Source: an uncultured Flavobacteriales bacterium
GTDB lineage: Bacteria; Bacteroidota; Bacteroidia; Flavobacteriales_D; Parvicellaceae
Length of the DNA stretch: 33,021 nt
Direction: 5' to 3'
Assembly: GCA_947311095.1 (NCBI GenBank)
Contig: CAMZKF010000136.1
Span: 1-33,021 of the forward strand
Position 1 is the first letter of the stretch, and the number at the start of each line of letters is the position of its first letter. A model generated the notes under the pieces. The model made no database searches and had not been told where the DNA came from. It saw nothing but the letters and a program-made list of their open reading frames with translations. A program made the translations under genes and the position numbers. Shown here piece by piece: positions 27,601-33,021 of the stretch.

Positions 27601-28385
27601 CCTTCAACAAGGTTATATCCATTGTGATCCAATCCATATGTTTTGTTTCCAAATTTGTAACCAGAAGTAACGTATTCTATTCCTCCAAAATATTCTCTCG
27701 AAGCTCCACGTGTAGTAATGGAAATAATTCCTCCTGTAACATCTCCATAGTTCGCAGGTAAACCACCTGTCAATACAGCAACTTCTTCAATCGCTGATTT
27801 TGGTATCGCCGAAGACCCCCTTACTTTTATACCATCTATATAGTAGTAAGTAGCATCACTCCTAGAACCTCTCAAAGATTGAACCTCTCCACTTGCATCG
27901 GTTTGAACACCTCCTACTGTTCCTGCAATTGCTCCTGCCGAACGACCAGGCATTCTTGCCAATTCATCTCTAGAAACTGTTCCTCCAGAAGAACCCCCAT
28001 CTTTATCAATCAAAGGTACTTTATAGGTGATAATTTCTACACCTTCAAGCATTTTACCTTCTTTCAAAGTTATTTTAGGTAAAGGAAGTAATTTTCCTCC
28101 TTTGATTACAATTCCTTCTGTTTTTTGAGTTTGATACCCTACAAAACTAATTTCTAAGTCATATTTTCCAGCTTCTAAGTTTGCAATCTTAAAGTTTCCA
28201 TCAAAATCGGTAGATGCTCCTGTTTTTAGATTTCCATTCTCCCACAGAGAGACAGTTACAAAAGGTAAAGGTTCTCCAGATTCATCGACAACAGTCCCTT
28301 TTAATGTTCCAGTTCCTGATTGGGCATAGGTAAATCCTAAACTAATCAGAATAAAGAAAAACGATAAAGTAATTTTATTTAACAT
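24654..28385 (-). CDS. TonB-dependent outer-membrane receptor with carboxypeptidase-like domain
   Basis: A signal peptide (MLNKITLSFFFILISLGFTYAQ) leads into a carboxypeptidase-regulatory-like domain (GTLKGTVVDESGEPLPFVTVSLWENG...YDLEISFVGYQT). A plug follows (SRDELARMPGRSAGAIAGTVGGVQTDASGEVQSLRGSRSDATYYYIDG...GGLPANYGDVTGGIISITTRG), then a 22-strand-type barrel ending IRLGVKLDF. A Ca-like loop DFNGDGIPDG occurs mid-protein. The track start at 28409 is a TTG inside the -7 box; the ATG at 28385 gives a normal signal peptide, 1243 residues. It lacks a SusD neighbour, so it is not a classical glycan-uptake pair. It leads the three-gene operon with the large exported protein and the PorV-like barrel. 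Substrate unknown. Confidence 0.93.
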   Translation of the reverse strand: MLNKITLSFFFILISLGFTYAQSGTGTLKGTVVDESGEPLPFVTVSLWENGNLKTGASTDFDGNFKIANLEAGKYDLEISFVGYQTQKTEGIVIKGGKLLPLPKITLKEGKMLEGVEIITYKVPLIDKDGGSSGGTVSRDELARMPGRSAGAIAGTVGGVQTDASGEVQSLRGSRSDATYYYIDGIKVRGSSAIPKSAIEEVAVLTGGLPANYGDVTGGIISITTRGASREYFGGIEYVTSGYKFGNKTYGLDHNGYNLVEGIISGPLLMKKDSTGAKTDPIVGFFLSGNYTSIVDPRPLALPQYKLKESVRDSLLINPVRPNPSGSGILYNTNFLNENDFEEVKFRQNVKSTSANLSGKLDFNLGENKNFTIGGTGRFQKRHLPDWQRSLFNSSNNPLEKNITWRTYAKFTQRFANASDDTEKSGGIKNAFYTLMVDYSHENRTRENSKHKDKIFNYGHVGKFEIQREATYALHDFNGDGIPDGLAQDGTNSVKVTYTGSEENADLAAVTNQYFALNAGKNPDGLFSSLDDIRAGNALRNGDNPNRVYNIWENIGGRLSVGSNGVDNYSKRDRSQFRLTGQGSADVGNHALTVGFEFEQRVDRGFSSKPRGLWTRMRQLANRHTKELDENNYWDEEVGTFRRRHYAQLNSDPGEYDGTGEQSFFDYNVREKLGLNTDGTDFINVDAMDPNFFTLDMFSADELISGQNSQNYVTYYGYDHAGNRTKSKASFDDFFTKKDDFGNLTRSIGAFQPVYMAGYIMDKFSFDDLIFNVGVRVDRYDANQKVLKDQFLTYSAQTKGEVTKINGAAVEHPSNVPDGATVYVDDVNDPTAIKGYRYGKVWYTSTGVQTQDLDLIKSSGNIQPLLVDGVDPQKPITSDVFKDYKPQINVMPRISFSFPISDQALFFSHYDVLTKRPTAGRDAPISRLNPTDYLFLGQNSNILNNPNLKPEKTIDFELGFQQALNASSSLKLSAFYKENRNMVTIVFVEGAYPADYKTWGNRDFGTVKGLTAAYDLRRTGNITLRAAYTLQFAQSTGSDPTSSLNLINARAPNLRTVYPMSFDQRHVVNGAIDFRYGEGKDYNGPIFKEKQIFKNAGINLTGNYASGRPYTAQVSPNSQGVINTSDGTTKGSPFGARMPGTFRMNMQIDKNMVLKFGKDKKKSANMNVYLLVTNLLNTLNISSVYRATGNANDDGYLNAANSQSTIQAQNDAEAFKYYYAMKVNNPYNYGVPRQIRLGVKLDF

Positions 28386-28406
28386 ATATTTATTATTTAA
28401 ATTCTT

Positions 28407-28414
28407 CAAATATA
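28407..28414 (-). promoter_or_regulatory. -7 box TATATTTG of the TonB surface operon
   Basis: An exact TAnnTTTG match on the minus strand, 21 bases before the ATG at 28385. It overlaps the TTG the ORF track used as start, which argues against that start. No TTG is seen at the upstream position. Confidence 0.6.
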
Positions 28415-28527
28415 GATAGTTAGCTTGTTTCTAAGTGGTTTTAAAATACTAAACACAGCTAATCACAAGTTACAAAGAAAATAATTCTTTGCGAATAATT
28501 AACATTTTTTTACATTTATTTTTAATA

Positions 28528-28569
28528 ATCACAATTATTTTTATTGAAAGATATAAAAATAGTTGTGAT
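28528..28569. repeat. 17-bp AT-rich inverted repeat between LytTR and TonB genes
   Basis: Arms ATCACAATTATTTTTAT and ATAAAAATAGTTGTGAT pair with a single G-T wobble around an 8-nt loop. It may end the LytTR transcript or act as a binding site for the downstream operon. Confidence 0.55.
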
Positions 28570-28645
28570 AAAAAGGTTTAAAATTAGTTATCGGTAACAC
28601 TGAACATACTAACGGTAAACTAAAGTTTTAATGTTTACTATAAAA

Positions 28646-29404
28646 TTAAAAAGTGTTGATAAAAGATAAAAAATCGCTTAGTTTTCTTCTTGAGATAGGG
28701 ACTAGTTTTCCTGAGCTTAAGATGGCTACGTTTCCTTCAGAGCGTGAAAACTCTTTCAGATGATTTTTTACATTTATGATGTGAGATTTATGCACTCGAT
28801 AAAAAACAGAAGGATCTAAATTCTCTTCATAAATTTTTATATTCTTACTACTTAAATGTCTTTTTCCGTTCGATAAGTAAAGCATGGTATAATTATCGCT
28901 AGCTTCAAGGTGAAGGATTTCTTCATTTTTAAGAATTAGATAACCATTTCTTGTTGGAATACTAATTCTGTCCAATGCTTTTGGTTCAATTACTTCAGTT
29001 ATAAATTGATTCACTTCAGTATTTGTTCTTTGCTCGTTTGTTCCGTGTATTCTGGCTAATTTTTGAGTTGCATTTTGTAAATCATCGATGCTTAACGGTT
29101 TTTCTAAATAGTCGATGGCATTTGCTTTAAATGCTTTGAGTGCAAACTCGTTATAGGCTGTAGTAAAAACAACAGAAAGGTCGTTTTTGGGTAAGGATTT
29201 GAGTAAAGAAAAACCATCTTCATTAGGCATTGCTATGTCTAAGAATAAAACTTGGGGTGATAGCTCTTTTATTTTATTTCGGGCATCTTCTGCACTTTCA
29301 GCTAATCCCACTACATCTATTTCTTTGCAGTACTCGGTTAGTAATAATTTTAGGTTATTACGTGCATTGTACTCATCATCTACTATTAGTGCTTTCAACT
29401 TCAT
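28646..29404 (-). CDS. LytTR-type DNA-binding response regulator
   Basis: A receiver domain (about residues 1-120) with acidic pocket Asp9/Asp10, phospho-acceptor Asp56 in LFLDIAMP, Thr81/82 and Lys102 (LEKP). A LytTR DNA-binding domain follows (about 150-250), with ILHLEASDNYTMLYLSNGKRHLSSKNIKIYEENL, FYRVHKSHIINVKNHLKEF and VPISRRKLSDFLSF. Length is normal at 252 residues. Partner kinases are usually LytS-like and encoded next door, but none is in this window, so it is an orphan here. It precedes, in transcription order, the TonB surface operon, 236 bases away. Confidence 0.95.
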   Translation of the reverse strand: MKLKALIVDDEYNARNNLKLLLTEYCKEIDVVGLAESAEDARNKIKELSPQVLFLDIAMPNEDGFSLLKSLPKNDLSVVFTTAYNEFALKAFKANAIDYLEKPLSIDDLQNATQKLARIHGTNEQRTNTEVNQFITEVIEPKALDRISIPTRNGYLILKNEEILHLEASDNYTMLYLSNGKRHLSSKNIKIYEENLDPSVFYRVHKSHIINVKNHLKEFSRSEGNVAILSSGKLVPISRRKLSDFLSFINTF

Positions 29405-29515
29405 ATGGCTTTGTAATTTGATACTAAATTAACAAAAATTAAGAGAAATACAGCTGTAAAAATTGTTTAAAGGAATATTTGATTGTATTAACGGTTTTTA
29501 TACCGATAAAATAGC

Positions 29516-30481
29516 CTAATTTATAATAACTTTAATTGTTTTTTCTTTATTATTAATTCTTATGTTTAAGATGTAAAATCCTTTTGAAAGGTTATTAAAC
29601 GAAAGGTTTTTTTGCCTTGTTTTTATAGCTTTTATTTTATTTCCTAAAGTGTTGTATAGGGTGATTTCTCTTTCATAAGTATTGGAAAATTGGAGTTTAA
29701 AATCGCCATTTGAGGGGTTAGGAAATAAGTCGTATTCTAATTCTGTTTGGTTCGAAATGCCTACAAATTGATGAATTACACCTACGCCATCTAAGTCAAA
29801 TCCCGAACTAGGATAGGGAGTAGGAAAGGGGTCGTTGATTTGATTCCCGTAGCTGTCGTAACTGGTTTGGCTTGCATTTACAATTCCGATAACATCTATT
29901 ATTTTTAGGTGTGTAATATTATTGATATCTACGTTAGCTGAGTCGATTAAGTCTTCTAAATCGAAGGGAGTACCATAATTAACCTTATATTTCCCTGCTA
30001 GATTGTGAATGTTTTTAGGGTTTAAATTATCAAAACCTCCAATTTGAGTATTGAATGGAGTTTGAGAATGGGAAGGGAAACGAACAAAATCAATTCCATT
30101 AGAGCTAACTTCGACAAAAGCTAACTCTAAAAATACATTGCTAAACGAGTTCTCAAAAACGGCAAAATCGGCACCTATCTCATTGATTATTGGATGGTTA
30201 AATGTAAGGATAGCGTTTCCTCCATCTCCAAGACTAACAATATCATGGTCTCCTGCCATTCCTATTCCGCTTTGGTTTGACCCTATTGTAGTATAACCTA
30301 AAGAAGGGTCTAATATATTTTGATATCCTCTTGTTACAATGCAATTTTTTGCCCAATCGACAAAAGCACTAGAATCTTTATACATAGCTGTAGTACCAAC
30401 AGAGTCAGCGCATGGGGCGTAATTTCCTTGACTGTAAGAACTAAAATAAATGAGAAGAAATAAGCTGAAAATATTTTTCAT
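29516..30481 (-). CDS. T9SS type A-sorted surface protein, second gene behind the B12 riboswitch
   Basis: A signal peptide (MKNIFSLFLLIYFSSYSQG) precedes a beta-rich domain (VDWAKNCIVTRGYQNILDPSLGYTTIGS...VSLGDGGNAILTFNHPI...GADFAVFENSF...LELAFVEVSSNGIDFVRFP) and a T9SS type A sorting domain (YDLFPNPSNGDFKLQFSN...GFYILNIRINNKEKTIKVIIN). The middle domain belongs to a family of Bacteroidota cell-surface proteins without a firm name. Its position after a DUF4465-like gene under a cobalamin riboswitch points to surface handling of B12 or a related corrinoid. A terminator lies in the 144-base gap before it, so expression may be lower than that of the first gene. No BtuB follows. Confidence 0.8.
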   Translation of the reverse strand: MKNIFSLFLLIYFSSYSQGNYAPCADSVGTTAMYKDSSAFVDWAKNCIVTRGYQNILDPSLGYTTIGSNQSGIGMAGDHDIVSLGDGGNAILTFNHPIINEIGADFAVFENSFSNVFLELAFVEVSSNGIDFVRFPSHSQTPFNTQIGGFDNLNPKNIHNLAGKYKVNYGTPFDLEDLIDSANVDINNITHLKIIDVIGIVNASQTSYDSYGNQINDPFPTPYPSSGFDLDGVGVIHQFVGISNQTELEYDLFPNPSNGDFKLQFSNTYEREITLYNTLGNKIKAIKTRQKNLSFNNLSKGFYILNIRINNKEKTIKVIIN

Positions 30482-30524
30482 AATAATTTTTTTATGCAGA
30501 GCTATTTGATTTGAATGTAAATGA

Positions 30525-30559
30525 AAAAGGAGTATTTTAATAAAAAAAATACTCCTTTT
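30525..30559 (-). terminator. Terminator between the two B12-locus genes
   Basis: The perfect 14-bp stem AAAAGGAGTATTTT / AAAATACTCCTTTT with a 7-nt loop is followed by TTTTTCATTT on the minus strand. It sits between the DUF4465-like gene and its downstream partner. Confidence 0.75.
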
Positions 30560-30625
30560 AACGAATTAATTATACCTATATATAGTCAAACCAATTTTAT
30601 TTTCGGTTTGAGATATCTATATATT

Positions 30626-31651
30626 TTATTTTTTTATGAATTTAGAAGTAATGATTTCATTATCTTTTTGAATTCTTAACGTATAGATTCCATTTGCTAA
30701 ATGAGCAACATTAACAGGAGTATTGTAATTGTAGATTGTTAATCCGACTACTTTTTGTCCTGCAAGATTAAATATGGATAAATCACTGTTTTCGAAATTA
30801 CCACTAACATTTAAAATCGATGTGGTAGGGTTAGGATAAAGTTTTAAATCATTGTTTGCTGAAAATTCATTAACCGATGTGTAAGACGAAAAATTAATAT
30901 TGTCTAATGCTAAATAAGCAGGAGTATTCATTCCATAATTACCATTGTCAGAAGATGATAATTCGAATCTTACTTTGTTAATAGCTCCTAAAGACGTTAA
31001 GTCAAGTGTTGTCCAATCTTTTATGATGTAATCTTGAGAGTTGTCGGCAAAACGATAGTCTGCTAAATAAAATTTCACTGTATCTGTAACAGAGCCTGTT
31101 GCGTCATACCCGATAACACTTAATAAAAACCAATCGGCATCGTCTCCTGTTGTTCCTCCAAATTTCTTTGCGATGTTACCACCATAATAAGCATCTCCTT
31201 GTAACATTGACAAGGCAGCATAAGAATTATTGGTAACAGAAATATCGTTAAAAATGGCTGTAACTCCTGTTTCAAAAGTCATTTCTTTTCCTCCTCCAAT
31301 ATACGTAACGGCATAGTTTGAAGAACCGTCTGCTCCACCACCTGCGTAACTATTATATGCTCCGGCTAGATTAGGTACACTGTCAGCTGTTCGACTAGAG
31401 AAAGCCCATCCTCCTGATTGATAATTCCAATTGTAATGCCATTGGTTGGTGAAATTTAAACCAGAGAAGTTAAATTCTGAATTGTAATAAATTACAGTAT
31501 CAGTAGCTGAAAATACAGAATCGACAGTTCCCGATAAATCAGAACCATTCCAAACGGTATCAGCTCCTAAATTGAAGGATTCAAAATCAACGGTTTGAGC
31601 GTTAGAAAAATTAGCAAATGAAATTGCTAAAGCAAAGTAAAATTTTTTCAT
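30626..31651 (-). CDS. DUF4465-like T9SS type A-sorted surface protein
   Basis: A signal peptide (MKKFYFALAISFANFSNA, cleavage near AQT) precedes a DUF4465-type jelly-roll: VDFESFNLGADTVWNGSDLSG...WAFSSRTADSVPNLAGAYNSYAGGGADGSSNYAVTYIGG...ADWFLLSVIGYDATG...VKFYLADYRF...TLDLTSLGAINKVRFELSSSDNG. A type A sorting domain follows (LKLYPNPTTSILNVSGNF...GIYTLRIQKDNEIITSKFIKK). It lies directly behind a cobalamin riboswitch. Proteins of this kind are often found in Bacteroidota B12 loci and some surface B12-binding proteins have been described there; whether this one binds cobalamin is inferred from context. It is secreted by T9SS rather than being a lipoprotein. Confidence 0.85.
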   Translation of the reverse strand: MKKFYFALAISFANFSNAQTVDFESFNLGADTVWNGSDLSGTVDSVFSATDTVIYYNSEFNFSGLNFTNQWHYNWNYQSGGWAFSSRTADSVPNLAGAYNSYAGGGADGSSNYAVTYIGGGKEMTFETGVTAIFNDISVTNNSYAALSMLQGDAYYGGNIAKKFGGTTGDDADWFLLSVIGYDATGSVTDTVKFYLADYRFADNSQDYIIKDWTTLDLTSLGAINKVRFELSSSDNGNYGMNTPAYLALDNINFSSYTSVNEFSANNDLKLYPNPTTSILNVSGNFENSDLSIFNLAGQKVVGLTIYNYNTPVNVAHLANGIYTLRIQKDNEIITSKFIKK

Positions 31652-31769
31652 CTTTTTTGTTTTTTTAATGAATAAATTAATAAAAAAGATAAAAACATAA
31701 GAATAGTTAGACCTATTGTTTGAAAATAAGTAAACCCCTCTTTAGCTTTTATCCCGAAAGCACTGAGTT

Positions 31770-31932
31770 GATTTTTGGCAGGTCTTCTGACTTATTTTAT
31801 AATTTAAATACCTTCCCATTTACAAGTAAACAGTGGTGTTTATTTAAACTTAAAAAAACTTACAGCTACGGGAATAGTTCAAGATTTACACTTGATTCCC
31901 TTTTAATTTCGACGAATCGAAAACCAAAAATC
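31770..31932 (-). promoter_or_regulatory. Cobalamin (B12) riboswitch
   Basis: On the minus strand the closing helix P1 is CCAAAAATC-reverse paired perfectly over nine bases (31924-31932 with 31770-31778). A TTTCGA-TTCG-TCGAAA hairpin comes next, then AAAAGGGAATC, the core AACTATTCCCGTAGCTGTAAG, a CCACTG arm, GGGAAGG and the B12 box AAGTCAGAAGACCTGCC. These elements occur in the order known for cobalamin riboswitches. About 119 bases separate it from the DUF4465-like ATG; no strong terminator is visible there, so control of translation or Rho-dependent termination is more likely. High B12 should lower expression. Confidence 0.93.
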
Positions 31933-31936
31933 AGGA

Positions 31937-31944
31937 CAAAGGTA
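31937..31944 (-). promoter_or_regulatory. -7 box TACCTTTG in front of the B12 riboswitch
   Basis: An exact TAnnTTTG match on the minus strand whose predicted start point falls at the first base of riboswitch helix P1. Confidence 0.6.
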
Positions 31945-32127
31945 TGCTTTTTTATTTCATAAATGAATAGAATTTTTATAAAATACTCTTTCTAAATAAA
32001 ATTATACTTAACTATGATATGTATTTATTTTTTTAAGAAAATAAGTGATAAAAGGAATTATTTACGAGGAGTGTTTCAAATTTTATTTGAAATTACTAAT
32101 TGGTTGGTATCGTAAATTGGAAATGTC
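31945..32127. other. AT-rich intergenic DNA without a gene
   Basis: Upstream of the riboswitch promoter and downstream of the HIRAN gene. The only structure seen is a short stem TTTCAAAT / ATTTGAAA (32074-32092), a weak candidate end for the HIRAN transcript. Confidence 0.5.
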
Positions 32128-32508
32128 TTATCCTATATAAACTTCAATATCCAAACCATTTAAGGGCATATATTTTTGTTTTCGAAGCTCTTTTACCTTA
32201 GCTGTCACCTTTTCTCCTCTATCTATTTGTTTGCTTATTATACCACTTGTTTTGGAAGAAATGTATCCTATTTTAAATCCTTTAAAAAACACGCAAATTG
32301 CATTTTTATCCCAAAGACGATTATAGTCTCGCTCCAAAAATAGCGTGTCACCAATCGATAAATGATGGTAAATGTAAATCATATCAAATTTATTTAATTC
32401 TACAATTTGGGTAAGAATACCTAAGTTTGGTAGAGTTGATTTTTGAACTTGTATTTTTAATTGTCTCATAACAGTTGTTTTATATTCGTAAATAGTATTA
32501 AGCAGCAT
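32128..32508 (-). CDS. HIRAN-domain protein
   Basis: A stand-alone HIRAN domain: IYHHLSIGDTLFLERDYNRLWDKNAICVFFKGFKIGYISSKTSGIISKQIDRGEKVTAKVKEL, with the family's GDxLxLxRxxxNxxDxNAIxV and IGY landmarks. In SWI2/SNF2 helicases such as HLTF this domain binds DNA 3' ends; single-domain bacterial copies are of unknown function. The ATG at 32508 overlaps the upstream gene's end by 11 bases (ATGCTGCTTAA), suggesting coupling; an internal ATG at 32469 (MRQLKIQV) is a possible alternative start. Probably the second gene of a small operon. Confidence 0.82.
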   Translation of the reverse strand: MLLNTIYEYKTTVMRQLKIQVQKSTLPNLGILTQIVELNKFDMIYIYHHLSIGDTLFLERDYNRLWDKNAICVFFKGFKIGYISSKTSGIISKQIDRGEKVTAKVKELRKQKYMPLNGLDIEVYIG

Positions 32509-32824
32509 TGTTTAATAATGTAAAATCATTTACAATTAAGTTTTGACCAAGAAGAGAAGATAAATTAACTTCAGAAACTAATTGATTTTCTTTAAAAAGA
32601 GTATTAGAAAGTAAGTCATAAATATCTATTCCTTTTTGTAGTAGTTGAGCAATCAAACCATTAAATTGAGAAAAACTAATAGATAGATTGGTATAGTATA
32701 ATTTATTGTTTTTAGCTATTTTGCAAGCCATCATAATACCGTCATCTCCTTTTTCGTAAACTAAATGAGAAATCTCTATTTGATTGATGATAGATGTTGT
32801 TTGTAGGTTTCTAACTTTTTTCAT
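32498..32824 (-). CDS. Conserved-looking small protein of unknown function, upstream of HIRAN gene
   Basis: 108 residues, no signal peptide or membrane segment. Moderately hydrophobic, mixed alpha/beta composition (ISHLVYEKGDDGIMMACKIAKNNKLYYTNLSISFSQFNGLIAQLLQKG...), no family recognised. Its ATG is 29 bases after a consensus -7 box and it overlaps the HIRAN gene, so it is likely real and may act with the HIRAN protein. Confidence 0.7.
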   Translation of the reverse strand: MKKVRNLQTTSIINQIEISHLVYEKGDDGIMMACKIAKNNKLYYTNLSISFSQFNGLIAQLLQKGIDIYDLLSNTLFKENQLVSEVNLSSLLGQNLIVNDFTLLNNAA

Positions 32825-32852
32825 AATAATAAGTATTTAATTGATTCTGGTA

Positions 32853-32860
32853 CAAACTTA
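32853..32860 (-). promoter_or_regulatory. -7 box TAAGTTTG of the HIRAN operon
   Basis: An exact TAnnTTTG match on the minus strand. Instead of a -33 TTTG, the upstream region is taken up by a perfect inverted repeat. Confidence 0.55.
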
Positions 32861-32867
32861 CAATGCT

Positions 32868-32890
32868 ACAACGTAATCTATTTACGTTGT
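32868..32890. repeat. Inverted repeat ACAACGTAA-N5-TTACGTTGT, candidate operator
   Basis: Perfect 9-bp arms with a 5-base spacer, extendable to 11 bp with one wobble pair, begin eight bases upstream of the -7 box of the HIRAN operon. The size and position fit a dimeric regulator binding over the promoter. Confidence 0.5.
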
Positions 32891-32992
32891 GGTAATAAAA
32901 GTTAAATGCTTATCCGCTTGTTTTCCCAAGACGGAAAAAGTATCCTTAATTTTCTCTACGCTCTGTGTCTTCAAGCCAGACAGGCTCTTCAT
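32882..32992 (-). CDS. Possible small ORF, or 3' end of a gene running off the window
   Basis: From the ATG at 32992: MKSLSGLKTQSVEKIKDTFSV, then LGKQADKHLTFITTT and TAA at 32884-32882. The frame is open beyond the ATG to the right edge (FVFLTKKK), so this could be a 36-residue peptide or the tail of a longer protein. The composition is protein-like (basic amphipathic helix), but no family was recognised and the TAA lies inside the inverted repeat. Confidence 0.3.
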   Translation of the reverse strand: MKSLSGLKTQSVEKIKDTFSVLGKQADKHLTFITTT

Positions 32993-33021
32993 TTTTTTCT
33001 TAGTCAAAAAAACGAAGCAAA

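Noticed and set aside
31720-31962. 80-aa plus-strand ORF over the riboswitch
   Set aside because: It is antisense to the cobalamin riboswitch, whose conserved elements explain the sequence fully.

Overview
The window is an AT-rich chromosomal segment from a member of the Bacteroidota, most likely the order Flavobacteriales. The signs are proteins with type IX secretion (T9SS) sorting domains of both type A and type B, a TonB-dependent receptor with an N-terminal carboxypeptidase-like domain, a PorV/PorQ-family barrel protein, a Rho factor with a long Asn/Lys-rich N-terminal insertion, and repeated promoter boxes of the Bacteroidota form TAnnTTTG. No rRNA, tRNA or CRISPR array was seen.

Layout. 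1-3.6 kb: the 3' part of an OmpA-like/TPR protein, then rho. 3.6-6.8 kb: a two-repeat Cys-rich lipoprotein, then an ABC exporter pair (permease and ATPase) separated by a three-copy 55-bp tandem repeat. 7.2-10 kb: leuS, broken by an in-frame TGA just before KMSKS. 10.1-12.1 kb: a 7TM-DISM/PP2C signalling protein. 12.1-16.1 kb: a Cys-tailed methyltransferase, rlmN, queA, a T9SS type B domain-only protein and a YjbR-like protein, all on the minus strand. 16.1-17 kb: remnants of an IS1380-like transposase and probably a WYL regulator. 17-19.3 kb: an ABC1/UbiB kinase converging on greA-HIT. 19.3-28.4 kb: a three-gene surface operon (TonB receptor, about 1390-residue exported protein, PorV-like barrel). 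28.6-29.4 kb: a LytTR response regulator. 29.5-32 kb: a cobalamin-riboswitch-controlled pair of T9SS surface proteins (DUF4465-like plus a partner). 32.1-33 kb: a small HIRAN-domain operon behind an inverted-repeat operator candidate.

The most striking property is the number of single-base lesions in otherwise well-conserved genes. The TPR C-terminus, the lipoprotein start, leuS, the DISM/PP2C protein, the rlmN C-terminus and the start of the large surface protein are each restored by one base change, often in an A or T run. This looks more like residual sequencing error than gene decay, though real phase-variable or slippage-dependent genes cannot be excluded. The IS1380 remnant, with several stops of different kinds, is true decay.

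The best biological leads are the B12-controlled surface pair with no BtuB beside it, the TonB/large protein/PorV trio as a possible dedicated T9SS surface assembly, and the fused tandem lipoprotein with a buried second signal peptide.
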